Positions 7,050 through 18,610 of a stretch of DNA of 64,000 nucleotides are shown piece by piece; positions within the stretch are counted from its first letter, which is position 1; each line of letters begins with the position of its first letter. A model generated the notes under the pieces. It saw only the letters and a program-made list of their open reading frames with translations, was not told where the DNA came from and did not search any database. This stretch comes from an uncultured Clostridia bacterium (GTDB lineage Bacteria > Bacillota > Clostridia > Oscillospirales > Acutalibacteraceae), in contig CANQJS010000003.1 in the NCBI GenBank assembly GCA_947624285.1, positions 1 to 64,000 of the forward strand. Direction: 5' to 3'. Both the position numbers and the translations under genes were made by a program.

Positions 7050-8348
7050 TTGTCTACTTTACCATTCTTATTTTTTACATATTTTGTTGAAGCATTAATT
7101 GTATATTTTTATGCAAGAGATTTATACAAAGAAAAAACAAGCGATCTTATATCTTTCGGGATTGTTTTATTGGCATATTCGGTATTACTAATAATTTTTA
7201 AATTTATCTATAGCAATGAAATATTTAATGTGTTTTCGATCATTATTGTAAATATAGTTATTATTTATTTCCTTTATAAGAGTTCATTAAAATCTGCCAT
7301 TTTCCATGGTTTTGCGCTGGGAATATGTCAATTTCTTTCGGAGTTTCTTACGGCTTATATAACTGCAATGATTTTAAATGTGACAACACAAGAAAGCGTT
7401 AATTCTTATTTTGAAGTAGGAACAATATCAAGTATGATAATATACTTTTTTTTAACACGCATATTATCAAAACTTTCCGTAAGAGAAAACGATTCTCGTT
7501 TTTGGGGCAAATGGTTTTCCTTGTCTCTTTTGCCGATAGGAAGCTTTTCAGTTTTGATTTTATTTAGAGTTATCACTAAAAATATATCATTAAGTCCATC
7601 AGAAAATACATTCCTAATTATAGCTGTTTCATTTTTATTATTGGTTAATATAATCATATATATGATTTATGAACAGGCAGAAAAAAACAATCAAAAACTT
7701 ATTGAATTAGAATTGATTAATCAAAAAAATGATATTGATTTACAATATCTTACATTGCTTGAGAAGAAAAACGAAACAATGAATATTATGGCTCATGATT
7801 ATAAAAACAATATTTTAACAATCGCAGGCATGACTGATTTGGAAAAAATAAAAGAATATATTGATAATATGCTGGGTGAAATTTCTAAGTATAATCAAAT
7901 GGCAAAAACTCAAAACAGGCTGTTAGATGTTATATTAAGTAAATATACTGACATCTGTTGCAACAAAGGGATAAAATTTGAAACAAATATTATCACGGAT
8001 AATTTGAATTTTATCGGTAATTACGACATATCCTCCCTATTTACCAATATTCTTGATAATGCTGTGGAAGCCGCATCAAATTCAACAGAAAAATACATAA
8101 ATCTTGAAATATCTGACTGTTTAAACTCATATCATAAAATCCTTGCGGTAAACAGCTGCGATAATGAACCGCTTAGCGAAAGGGGTAAATTGATTACTAC
8201 AAAGAAAAATAAAGCTGCACACGGATTCGGCACAAAAAGCATAAGCAGGATTGTAAAAAAATACTCTGGTGAAATGGATTGGGAGTATGATAAAGAAGAA
8301 AAAAAATTCAAATTGATTATTCTGTTTCCTGAAAATATAACTAAATAA
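7050..8348 (+). CDS. agrC: GHKL-type sensor histidine kinase (AgrC-like)
   Basis: A 432-residue membrane sensor kinase. Six or so hydrophobic segments fill residues 1-210, followed by a cytoplasmic dimerisation helix with the H-box His249 in MAHDYKNN and a GHKL ATPase domain (NILDNAVEAA, then HGFGTKSI) to residue 425. This is the architecture of AgrC peptide receptors. It starts with TTG at 7050 preceded by AAAGGAG at an ideal 6-base spacing, coupled to the response regulator. A terminator follows at once, so the receptor unit ends before the RHS array. Confidence 0.9.
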   Translation: MSTLPFLFFTYFVEALIVYFYARDLYKEKTSDLISFGIVLLAYSVLLIIFKFIYSNEIFNVFSIIIVNIVIIYFLYKSSLKSAIFHGFALGICQFLSEFLTAYITAMILNVTTQESVNSYFEVGTISSMIIYFFLTRILSKLSVRENDSRFWGKWFSLSLLPIGSFSVLILFRVITKNISLSPSENTFLIIAVSFLLLVNIIIYMIYEQAEKNNQKLIELELINQKNDIDLQYLTLLEKKNETMNIMAHDYKNNILTIAGMTDLEKIKEYIDNMLGEISKYNQMAKTQNRLLDVILSKYTDICCNKGIKFETNIITDNLNFIGNYDISSLFTNILDNAVEAASNSTEKYINLEISDCLNSYHKILAVNSCDNEPLSERGKLITTKKNKAAHGFGTKSISRIVKKYSGEMDWEYDKEEKKFKLIILFPENITK

Positions 8349-8354
8349 ATATTA

Positions 8355-8389
8355 TCTCTTTTGTTGAAAATCAGCAAAAGAGATTTTTT
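8355..8389 (+). terminator. Intrinsic terminator after the sensor kinase gene
   Basis: Stem TCTCTTTTGTTGA/TCAGCAAAAGAGA with one wobble pair, followed by six T. It separates the agr receptor genes from the RHS array. Confidence 0.8.
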
Positions 8390-8718
8390 ATGCCTTTAAA
8401 TAATTCTAATCTTATTAGAATTTCGATAATTTTGCTCTTATTTTTAATTAGTTGGACATTTATATTGTTTAATTTTTGCATCCATATAAAATTTAATATG
8501 AAAGAATAATATTTTGTGTACTTAGCTTAATATGAAGGTGAATCATATGTTTTGATAAATTAATGGGTTTTCTTTTGTCGTAAATCCATTTTGCTTTTGT
8601 TGTAGTCGGGCCGCCTTATTATACATTTGGTAGTTTAATTTCTTGTTATGCTTGTGTATCGGTGTTTTGGAAAACTGAAATTAGACAACATCTTATCGTA
8701 ATATATTAAAAACTAACC
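8390..8718. other. AT-rich intergenic region, no gene seen
   Basis: About 330 bp with no open frame of note and no clear promoter pair. It joins the agr receptor unit to the decayed RHS fragment and is presumably the place where an RHS promoter once lay. Confidence 0.4.
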
Positions 8719-9008
8719 GACCTTGAGGGCGTAAAGTTGGTCGATATTGAAAAAATAATTGAAAATGAGTTGTATTTTAATATGACGGATGATTCAACTA
8801 ATGTTTACACATTTTCAGAAACAGTTACTTTTTACTGATGATGAACACAATCTAAAATGTAAAAATTATGATATCATTGAGAAAAGGGATGATGAGAAAA
8901 AGGATGGATATAATTGCAACAACGAACGAAATGACTATTACATAAAACTGTTGCCAAATTCTTGGAAGAAAAATTTTTTTAAAGCGACAAGAACCTGTAC
9001 CAAGCCGT
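8719..9008 (+). pseudogene. Decayed N-terminal fragment of an RHS-array protein
   Basis: Translation of this stretch matches the N-terminal region of the 2086-residue RHS protein next door. LEGVKLVDIEKIIENELYF corresponds to LDGVKSIDTEKSTDTELYL, and NVYTFSETVTF to TVYTFSEPVTY. After a frame change near 8836, DDEHNLKCKNYDII corresponds to DENGDLKCKGNDII, and NCNNERNDYYI to NYSNNQNDYRI. The start codon and signal peptide are gone and the frame is broken. It is a relic of an earlier copy of the same gene family, showing that the array has gained and lost members before. Confidence 0.8.
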
Positions 9009-9136
9009 AAATCATAATTAAAGAGGGGGTTGTTTTGTTGATTAAGGTGAATTGAGGTGGAAAGTAAAAAAGTTAACATTACAAATTCAGGGATTACAGG
9101 AATAAAATAGTAAATTTGTAAGAAAAGGAGAAAATA

Positions 9137-12100
9137 ATGAAATTTTTATTTGATAGACAAAGAAATAAATACAAAATACTGATGAAATATATATCAGTTT
9201 TTCTTGCGTTCATTATGGCATTCAATGGAGGAATAATATCCTGCTATGCCATGGGTGCAGGAGTCCCTGAAAAACTTGAGATGGAGAGTATTCTGTCAGA
9301 CTACATCAAAGATGTTATTAATTTAGATGGTGTAAAGTCCATCGACACGGAGAAGTCAACTGATACGGAACTCTATCTCAATATGAAAGATGATTCTACA
9401 ACAGTTTATACTTTCTCTGAACCGGTTACATATATAGATGAAAACGGCGATTTGAAGTGCAAAGGCAATGATATCATTAAGCAAACCAATAAAGAGAATA
9501 AAGATTTAGGGTATAACTACAGCAACAATCAAAACGATTATCGTATAAACATATCAACAGATTCTTCAAAAGGAATTCTTGTTGAATATGGCGATAATTC
9601 TTTCTCTCTTGCTCCAATTAGTGATAGTTCTGTAAACGGAAGTGTTTCCAATGGCAAAACTGAATTCGAATATGCTGATTTGCTTGGTGAAAACACATTA
9701 ATGAAGTATTTTCTTCAAATCAACGGAATTAAAGAGGAAATAATTCTTGACGATAAAACCGATACAAACATATTTAAATCAATTCTTAAAACAAAGGACT
9801 GCGCTCCATTTATTAATGAAGACGGAAGTATATCATTGATAAGTTCCCAAACCGGTAAAGAAGTGCAGCGTTTTGTTGCGCCATTTGCTTATGATAATGC
9901 ATATGTTGCTGGCATAGCTGATGAACATTTTTGTTCGGAATGTAAGTATATTCTTGAAGAAAATGCCGAAAATGAATATACCATTTCGGTTGTAGTTTCT
10001 AAAAATTGGCTTAATAGTAGCAATACCATATACCCTGTAACTATAGACCCGTCAACAAGCAATATATATAATTACTATGATGCAAGTGTTTATTCGCTTA
10101 AACCAACGACTTCATATGGTAGCAGTACCACATGCAGTATAGGGTATAATCCTGAATATGGTGCGGGAAGAATATACACCCAATTTACTTTACCTAACGA
10201 TATATCAAAATATGCAACCATTAATAGTGCGCGGCTTTGGGAAAGTGAACTCACTGGTGGGACTACTTCACTTATAGTTACTCCATATATTGTTACGAGT
10301 ACTTGGTCTGAATCTTCTATAACTTGGGATAAACAACCATCATATGATGAAAATGTACCTCTTGAATCTAAAACTCTTAATGGGGATAGCATGGATGATC
10401 CATATGATTGTAATATATATAGTTTTAATATTAAAAATGCAGTTGAAGAATGGATTAAAGGAACTGCTAATTACGGACTTGTTTTTATAAGCAGCGCTGA
10501 GGACAATAGCAGAAGCATTTGGAAGACATTAGCTGCAAAAAACTACATTTCTACTGATTATCGGCCCTATACAGTTATAAACTATGTTAATGATGTTAGA
10601 GCGCCTCGGATTACAAATGTTACTGGTAATCCGACAGAATGGACTAATGAAGATGTTACTTTAACTATAAATGCAACGGACGATGTTTATTCAGCAGTGT
10701 CAGGAATTGCTTCTTATAGTTTTTCAAAATCGGAAGAGGGGTATTCTGCTCAAAGCTCACCTTCGCTTACAGTTTCCTCTAATGGCAAATACTATGCGCG
10801 TGTTTGTGATAACGCCGGCAATATTTCAACGGCTACGGTTATAAATGTAGATAAGATAGATAAAGTTAAGCCTTTAATTTCTAGTGTTACCGGGAATCCA
10901 ACCAGCAGGACAAAAGACGATGCTGTTTTAGTAGCGTCAGCAACAGATGAACTTTCGGGAATTGCTGAGTATAGTTTCTCTGAAACAGAGGGAGAATATA
11001 GCTGGCAAAGCGATAGTAAAAAAAGCTTAAGTGAAAATGGTGTAGTGTATGTTTCTGTGAAAGATAAAGCAGGCAATATTTCAAATGAAACCACTGTAAA
11101 TGTAAATAAAATAGACAAAAGCAAACCCTCCGACCCTGTTATTACAGGAAATGCCAATGAGTGGACAAAAGAAGATGTAACTTTAACCGCTGTTTCGGTG
11201 GATGAAGAATCAAAGGTGGTTGAATACAGCTTCTCCACAAGTTCAAGTACATATTCTTGGCAAGCAGAACCATATAAAACATTTTCATCCAACTGTACAG
11301 TATACCCTTCATTTAAAGATAGTGATGGAGAGATTTCATCAGCTGAACCTGTAAAAATCAGTAAAATAGATAAGACATGCCCCAGTAAACCATCTGTCTC
11401 GGCAGAATATGGAGATGAAAAAGTAATACTAACGGTTACTTCTGCTGACTCTGACTCGGGTTTGTCAGAATATAGTTTCTCTGAAACAGAGGGAGTATAC
11501 AACTGGCAAAAAAATAATAATATGGAATTTTCAGAAAACACTTTAGTGTATATTTATGCTAAAGATGTGGTTGGAAATATTTCTCCCGTATGCACTAAAA
11601 AAATATATATTGGTGACAAAACAGCGCCTACAATCCAAGGAATAACGGGTAACGCTACAAAATGGACTAATTCCAGTGTTACTTTAAATGTAGTTGGTGC
11701 GTCAGATGATGAAACCGGTCTTAGTTCAACAGCATACAGTTTCAGCTCATCTGAAAATGCATATAGTTGGCAAGGTTCAAATTCTAAATCTTTTTCATCT
11801 AACCAAACAGTCTATATTTATGTTAGAGATGATGCCGGGAATATTGCAAATGTAGGAACGGTCGTTATTGACAAGATAGATAAAACTTCTCCAACTATAA
11901 ACAGAATAACACGCAATGATAAAAATGGGATTACGACTCTAACAATAGAGGCGAGTGATTCTCAATCAGGTGTTACTAATTATAGTTTAAGTGACAGACC
12001 GTATAATCAAAACGGAAATTCCGTGTCATTTCCTACCGATAAATATAATTATGTATATATTCAAGTAAAAGATGGAGCGGGAAATACAACAACGAGGCTT

Positions 12101-15100
12101 TATACATTTTATTATCCACAATGTTATAAAGAAAACGGCAGGGTATATGCGTATAATCCAAACCCCAGCACAAATGATACGATTTATTACAGAACTTCGC
12201 GAGTTATATTCACTTCCTGGGAGACATATTCAAAAAGCGGTTTTGTTTCACCAAACGAAAAAACTTATTTGACTTATATTAAGCCATGGATAATGTTGAG
12301 TAGAGATGTAGATAATGCCAAAACATTCTATACAGACGACATCCCCACACTAAGAGATACATATGTTGCCGGAAAATACGAAGAATCAGAGATTGATGCT
12401 ACATTTACTTATAAAGATGTTAGTTTTGATTTTATGAGAACATTCGACAATAAAGAAAATAGCTGGTTCTTCTCTGTGAATAGTTCGTTGAAGCATGATA
12501 TATCTGCAAACCGAATAGATGCAGTTTTTCCTGATAATACAAAGATATCATTTTTACCTAAAACACTGACATCTTATTATGATCTTCATGGAGATTATAT
12601 AATTAATGCAAACAAAGATCCCGATGGAAAAATTCTTTCTTATGATTTAGAACTGAATGGGCAGAAATACATATATAATAGTGAAGGAACACTTGTAGCC
12701 GTTGAAAGCAAAAACGGTGCAAAAATTGCTTTCAACAGATATGATGATAAAATTGTTGCTTTTGACGGAGCGGGAAGAGAATATATATTAAATCTCTTTG
12801 CCGAGAAAAACATTACATCAATAACTGATCCGTCTGGTGGGAATATAAAATATACCTATAATTCTAACAGTAGACTTTCAAAAATAGTTGATCAGGCCGG
12901 AATAACTTTAAATACATATAATTATGATTCAAAAGGCAGAGTGATAAAATGTAACGATAAATCCTTTACCTACGATTCAAGCAACAGAGTAACAAGTCAA
13001 GTATCAGACAGTGGTGCTTATATCAATTATACTTATTCGGGCAACACAGTTAATTCTGTTACATCAACAGAGCAAACAACTGTTGTAACTTATAATGAGT
13101 ATGGGGATATAACATACACAGAGGATGAATATGGAAACTCTGTGACTTTCACATATGACGATAAGCGGCATTTAATAAAAAAAGAAACAAGCGGCGGGGA
13201 AACTACAAACTACGCTTATGGTTCAAATGGGATGTTGCAAAGTGAATCGAGTGATAATCTTGTAGTGAATTACAGTTATGATGAGTCTGATAATTGCGTA
13301 CGAAAAGAAACAATAACTCCTGATTATAATAAATATGAATATTATGAATATGACGACATGGGGAATGTCACTACTTTTGCAAAACTCAAAACAGATTTTA
13401 ACGGAGAAGCCCCATTGAAATATGATAAATCTTTGAACTGTTTTGATGTATTTGAATATGTATATGCTGATGGCTTGGTTTCAAGTTATTATAACAAAAC
13501 AGATGATGAAACGGGGGCGTATTCATATGATTTATATGGGAACAGAATAAAGTCAGAAGTTATAAAAAATGGAATGACGAAAACAGAAACAAGTATTTAT
13601 GATGTGAACGGAAATTTATTGTCTCTTACAAAAGATGAGAAAACCTGTGTCTATATATATGATGATGCAGGAAGAATACTTCTGAAAAATGATAATGGAA
13701 AATGTACAAGAATGCTCTATGACGAAGTCGGAAGAATGATTCAAAAAATCAACCCCGAAGACTATGATGCATCTAAAGATGGATTACCCGAAAGCAATAC
13801 TTATTCTGATGTTAAAGCAGGACATACTTATGTTTATGCTGATAATGGAACATTAACAAGTGAGACAAATCATCTTGGAAGGACAACAAAATATTTTTAT
13901 AACGATATTGGCTCAAAAATTCGTGAAGAGTTTGATATTTATAAAATGTATTATCTTAATCACGGAGAACTTTATCAAATAAAAATTGCAAATACAACCA
14001 TTGTTTCTTATGACTATGACGACAATTATAATTTAATGTCAGAAAGTTATGCCAATGATGATGTTATCCGTTATGTTTATAATGAAAACGGTAATTTAAT
14101 TGAACAGTATCACAACAGTAATGCATTGCCATATGTTACCTATACTTATGATGATAACGACAGGGTAATTGAAAAAATAAACACAGATGTTTCGTTGAAA
14201 TATATATATGGAGCTGATGGCAAAATTAGTGTATATAATACTGATAATGATTCTCTTGTGCAGTCATATTTTGAAAGCGAGGAGGACAACAACTCAAAAA
14301 TGTTGACTGTGTTCGAAAATCATTTCGGCTCGGATTATAATTCCGTCATAAAAACGAATTCCATTTCATACAACTTTGCAGATAAAGGTTTTGAGTACAA
14401 TTTCACTGGAAGCACAGACACAATTACATCGGCTGTTATTAAGAATATAAGTGGAAGTAAAATCATTTTATTAGATTACACTTATGATGATAGTGGAAAT
14501 ATCATTAACAAGTTATATTCATATGGCAATGACTCACTTAATTTTTCTGCCCAGTATGATTCTGAAAGCAGAATTATTTCAAGTAGCAATGGTTCTATAA
14601 GTAGAAATTATACTTATGATGCAAATGGTCAACTGATTGGTGTAAGAGGTAGTGATTATTCAGCCTCATATGAGTACGATTCAAGAGGTAACATAACTTC
14701 AAAAACTGTAAACGGAGTAAAAACCTCTTTCGGCTATTCAAATACAGGTTGGAAAGATGTACTTTACGCTGTTGACGATGTTGAACTCACATATGACGCA
14801 AACGGAAATTTGTTGACATATGGAGAAAAAGAACACACATGGAACAGCGGCAGGCTACTTCAGAGTGTTTCTGATGGAAATAATGCTTATACATATAAAT
14901 ATGATGAAAAGGGTGCCAGAATCTCAAAGACGGTAAATGGGGAAAACACATATTTTAATTACTGTAACGGCAGGCTTGTCGCTCAATCTGACGGTAATAA
15001 TAAAATATATTTTCAGTATGATTTTTCAGGGCTTCCGATAGGATTTATATATAACGATACTCAGTATTATTACATCACAAATCAGATGAACGATGTAATC

Positions 15101-15397
15101 GGAATAACAAATGAAAGCGGATCGCTGCTTGCTAAGTATTCCTATGACGAATGGGGAAATTTACTTTCCATAACAGCCGATTCATCTAATATTGCTTTAG
15201 CAAATGCAAATCCATTAAGATATAGAGGATATTATTTTGATGCCGAAACAGGGTATTATTGCATAAATTCACGGTATTATAATCCCAAACTATGCAGATT
15301 TATCAGTCCCGATTACACAACCAATCAGGATAAAGAATCTGTATATGGTTTAAACACATTTGCGTATGCCAAAAATAATCCAGTAAACAAAGCATAA
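9137..15397 (+). CDS. Large secreted DNRLRE / Ig-like / RHS-YD repeat protein ending without a toxin tip
   Basis: A 2086-residue protein with a good AAGGAG ribosome site. Order of parts: signal peptide (hydrophobic about 17-36, ending near CYAMGAG); a lead region; a DNRLRE-like beta domain at about 300-490; six or so Ig-like modules at about 495-990, each with YSFS, a Trp-Gln segment and VKDxAGNIS motifs; a YVAGKYEE conserved segment near 1075; YD/RHS repeats at about 1180-2000; and the RHS core signature NPLRYRGYYFDAETGYY at about 2030. It stops at NPVNKA, where related proteins continue into a variable toxin. It was therefore probably truncated when the neighbouring core was inserted, and may act as a tip-less shell. 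RHS shells enclose and deliver C-terminal toxins to neighbouring cells. Confidence 0.88.
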   Translation: MKFLFDRQRNKYKILMKYISVFLAFIMAFNGGIISCYAMGAGVPEKLEMESILSDYIKDVINLDGVKSIDTEKSTDTELYLNMKDDSTTVYTFSEPVTYIDENGDLKCKGNDIIKQTNKENKDLGYNYSNNQNDYRINISTDSSKGILVEYGDNSFSLAPISDSSVNGSVSNGKTEFEYADLLGENTLMKYFLQINGIKEEIILDDKTDTNIFKSILKTKDCAPFINEDGSISLISSQTGKEVQRFVAPFAYDNAYVAGIADEHFCSECKYILEENAENEYTISVVVSKNWLNSSNTIYPVTIDPSTSNIYNYYDASVYSLKPTTSYGSSTTCSIGYNPEYGAGRIYTQFTLPNDISKYATINSARLWESELTGGTTSLIVTPYIVTSTWSESSITWDKQPSYDENVPLESKTLNGDSMDDPYDCNIYSFNIKNAVEEWIKGTANYGLVFISSAEDNSRSIWKTLAAKNYISTDYRPYTVINYVNDVRAPRITNVTGNPTEWTNEDVTLTINATDDVYSAVSGIASYSFSKSEEGYSAQSSPSLTVSSNGKYYARVCDNAGNISTATVINVDKIDKVKPLISSVTGNPTSRTKDDAVLVASATDELSGIAEYSFSETEGEYSWQSDSKKSLSENGVVYVSVKDKAGNISNETTVNVNKIDKSKPSDPVITGNANEWTKEDVTLTAVSVDEESKVVEYSFSTSSSTYSWQAEPYKTFSSNCTVYPSFKDSDGEISSAEPVKISKIDKTCPSKPSVSAEYGDEKVILTVTSADSDSGLSEYSFSETEGVYNWQKNNNMEFSENTLVYIYAKDVVGNISPVCTKKIYIGDKTAPTIQGITGNATKWTNSSVTLNVVGASDDETGLSSTAYSFSSSENAYSWQGSNSKSFSSNQTVYIYVRDDAGNIANVGTVVIDKIDKTSPTINRITRNDKNGITTLTIEASDSQSGVTNYSLSDRPYNQNGNSVSFPTDKYNYVYIQVKDGAGNTTTRLYTFYYPQCYKENGRVYAYNPNPSTNDTIYYRTSRVIFTSWETYSKSGFVSPNEKTYLTYIKPWIMLSRDVDNAKTFYTDDIPTLRDTYVAGKYEESEIDATFTYKDVSFDFMRTFDNKENSWFFSVNSSLKHDISANRIDAVFPDNTKISFLPKTLTSYYDLHGDYIINANKDPDGKILSYDLELNGQKYIYNSEGTLVAVESKNGAKIAFNRYDDKIVAFDGAGREYILNLFAEKNITSITDPSGGNIKYTYNSNSRLSKIVDQAGITLNTYNYDSKGRVIKCNDKSFTYDSSNRVTSQVSDSGAYINYTYSGNTVNSVTSTEQTTVVTYNEYGDITYTEDEYGNSVTFTYDDKRHLIKKETSGGETTNYAYGSNGMLQSESSDNLVVNYSYDESDNCVRKETITPDYNKYEYYEYDDMGNVTTFAKLKTDFNGEAPLKYDKSLNCFDVFEYVYADGLVSSYYNKTDDETGAYSYDLYGNRIKSEVIKNGMTKTETSIYDVNGNLLSLTKDEKTCVYIYDDAGRILLKNDNGKCTRMLYDEVGRMIQKINPEDYDASKDGLPESNTYSDVKAGHTYVYADNGTLTSETNHLGRTTKYFYNDIGSKIREEFDIYKMYYLNHGELYQIKIANTTIVSYDYDDNYNLMSESYANDDVIRYVYNENGNLIEQYHNSNALPYVTYTYDDNDRVIEKINTDVSLKYIYGADGKISVYNTDNDSLVQSYFESEEDNNSKMLTVFENHFGSDYNSVIKTNSISYNFADKGFEYNFTGSTDTITSAVIKNISGSKIILLDYTYDDSGNIINKLYSYGNDSLNFSAQYDSESRIISSSNGSISRNYTYDANGQLIGVRGSDYSASYEYDSRGNITSKTVNGVKTSFGYSNTGWKDVLYAVDDVELTYDANGNLLTYGEKEHTWNSGRLLQSVSDGNNAYTYKYDEKGARISKTVNGENTYFNYCNGRLVAQSDGNNKIYFQYDFSGLPIGFIYNDTQYYYITNQMNDVIGITNESGSLLAKYSYDEWGNLLSITADSSNIALANANPLRYRGYYFDAETGYYCINSRYYNPKLCRFISPDYTTNQDKESVYGLNTFAYAKNNPVNKA

Positions 15398-18300
15398 GAA
15401 AAAGACATTTTGATAAGAAAGTGAAGGAGAGATAAAATGAAATACTTGTATGATAGGGAAAAGAACAAATATAGATTGCCGACAAAAATATTATCAGTAT
15501 TTTTGGCAATGATTATGGCATTTAGCCTGGAAACAATAGCCTGTTATGCGATGGGGACAGGAATGGTCAAAGCATACGCAGCTGATGAATACTTAGGGAT
15601 TACTGCAAGTGATTCATATGTTGCGGGTAAATACGAAGAAACTAATACGGAAGCTTCATTTACATATAGGGGAGTTACCTTTGATTTTGTCCGTTCATTC
15701 AACAATAAAGACAACGAGTGGTTTTACTCGGTAAACAGTAAAGCGGTATATAATAAAAACAATGATTGTATAAATGCGGTTCTGCCTGACGGAGATAGTG
15801 CTGCATTTGAGGCGGTTTCATCGAAAACATATGAAGATCCTCACAGTGACAATAAAATAAATGTTGAGAGAGATGCAAGCGGCGCCGTCATATCGTGCAG
15901 TTTAGATTTGGGTGGAACGATATATAATTATGGAACGGATGGCAGTCTTGTCTCAGTGTCAGATAAAAACGGTTCCGCCATCATGTTTGCAAGATATTCA
16001 GATAGAATCGTTGTTTCCGACGGAGCAGACAGGGCATATACAGTTGCTTTGAATTCTGATAAGAATATAGCATCAATAACAGATCCTGCCGGAGGTGTAA
16101 TTGGTTATGCATATGATGCAAACGGCAGACTCGCCGAAGTAACGGATCAGAGCGGAGTGGTTTTAGATACATACAGTTACGATACTTATGGTCGGATCGT
16201 AAGGAATAATGATATTTCAATAGTATATGATACCGATAGCAGAATCACAAAAGAGACATATGACAGCGGCGCATACAATGCATATACTTACGACGGAAAC
16301 ACGGTTGATACCGTTACCTCTACTGAGCGCTCTTCATCCGCTACATATAACGAATACGGGGATGTATTGATTTCCACAGACGATGAGGGCAATACGACCT
16401 CATATACCTATGACAGTAAAAGAAGAGTAGTCAAAGAGGAAAACTCAGACGGAGATACTGTTAACAACACTTATGATGAAAACGGTAATCTTTTGAAATC
16501 GGAAAACGGGGAAGATGATTATACAAATTATCTTTATGACGCAAACGGTAACTGCATACGGGAAGAAGTCTTCAATGATTCCAAAACAAGCTACAGGTAC
16601 TATGTATATGATAATAAAGGCAATGTACTTGTAAGTGCAGAGCTTAAAGAAGATTACAAGGGCGATGTTCCTTCTGAGTATGATGAGAATCTGACATGCT
16701 TCGATTTTATCAAAAACGAATATTCAAACGGATTGCTCGCAAGTTCTTTTGACAGCAAAGAAAACGAAACTGTCAGCTATACTTATGATGAATACGGAAA
16801 TGAAATCAAATCCGAAACCACATCCGTAAAGGATGAAGAAACAACCGTCACCACAGTTATCAATACATATGACAAACTGGGCAATATGCTTTTCTCACAA
16901 AAAGGCGATGAGAAATCGGCATATGTATATGATGCTGCAGGCAGGACATTGCTTGCAAATGAAAATGGTAAATATACAAGGACCTTGTATGATAATCTCG
17001 GCAGAGTAGTTCAGGAAATCTCTCCCGAGGACTATGACGCGTCTAAAGACGGATTGCCGGAAAGCAATTCATATTCAGATTCAAAAGCGGGTCATACATA
17101 CAAGTATGCCGCAAACAGAACTTTGACAAGCGAAACAAACCGATTGGGCAAAACCACAAAATATATTTACAATGATATCGGCTCAAAAGTACGGGAAGAA
17201 TTTGATATATACAAGTTCTATTATCTCAACCACGGGGAGCTTTATCAGGTAAAGGTAGCAAATGCAACAACTGTGTCATACAATTATGACAACAAGTTCA
17301 AGTTAACATCCGAAAGCTATGCAAACGATGATGTTATCCGCTATGCATACAATGAGCACGGAGATATTGCGGCGCAGTATCATAACAGTAACGCAAAGCC
17401 CTATGTAACATATACCTACAACGAGGATAATGAGTTAATTGAAAAGGTAAATACCGATTCCGGGTTAAAGTATGTGTATGGAGAAAATAATCAGGTAAGC
17501 GTTTACAAAACGACCGATGATTCACTTGTACAGTCATATGTTGAAACAGAGACTGAGGCTGATGAAGAAACAAATACCGCAGCATATACTACTGTAGAAG
17601 AAAAGCATTTCGGCACAAACTATACATCGGTCATAAAAGAAAATGATCTTACTTTTAAAGCGGGAAGCAAGAGCGTTGAATGTGTGTATTCAACGGATGA
17701 TGAAGGTTTGACCGCATCAGCTCTAATAAAGAGCAGCAACGGGACAGCGCTTTCTCTGACATATTCTTATGATGACGACGGTAATATCACAAGCAAGCTA
17801 TATTCATATGACAACAAGACGCTTGACTTTGTAAACGAATATGACGAAGACGGAAAAATCATTGCAAGCGGGAAAGGCAGTGTTTCTCTGCATTACACAT
17901 ATGATGATAATGATCAGCTCATCGGAGTGCAGGGAGAAGATTACGCGGCAAGCTATTCCTACGACAGTCGAGGCAATCTGACAGCAAAGAATATCAACGG
18001 AGAGGAAACAACTTACACTTATGCAAGTTTCGGCTGGAAGGACCTTCTTGTTGCAGTTGATGATGTCGAACTCACATATGACGCAAACGGGAATGTGCTC
18101 ACTTACGGTGATAAGGAATACACCTGGAACAGCGGCAGACAGCTTGAAAGCATCACGGACGGGGCAAATACCTATTCCTACAAATACAATGAAGACGGAA
18201 TCAGAGCGTCAAAGACCGTAAACGGAAAGACAACATATTTCAATACTTCGGGAGGAGTAATATCCTCACAGTATGACGGAAGCAACAGGCTTTATTTCCA

Positions 18301-18610
18301 GTATGGTAACTCCGGAGAACCTGTAGGCTTTGTATATAACGGGACGCCTTATCTTTACATCACAAACCAGATGAACGATGTAATCGGGATAACAAATGAA
18401 AGCGGAACACTGCTTGCCGAATATTTCTATGATGAATGGGGCAGGCTGCTGTCCATAAAGGCTTCCGGCTTTAACAAAACCTTGGCAGAGATAAATCCGA
18501 TAAGATACCGCGGTTATTACTACGATAATGAAAGCGGCTACTATTATCTGCAAAGCCGTTATTATGACCCTGTTATTTGTAGGTTCATTAATGCGGATGA
18601 TGTTGAAATA
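15342..18610 (+). repeat. 3,269-bp direct repeat, copy 1 (RHS core)
   Basis: Identical at every position I compared to 20498-23766 (constant offset 5,156), and the two encoded proteins are identical over 1058 residues. It includes the last 17 codons and stop of the upstream RHS gene, the ribosome site, and the whole RHS gene from start codon to the end of the RHS core signature. Lack of divergence means a very recent duplication or gene conversion. Confidence 0.93.

Noticed and set aside
10090-11541. Minus-strand reading frames of 100 and 249 codons inside the first RHS gene
   Set aside because: They mirror the Ig-like repeats on the other strand and lack ribosome sites.
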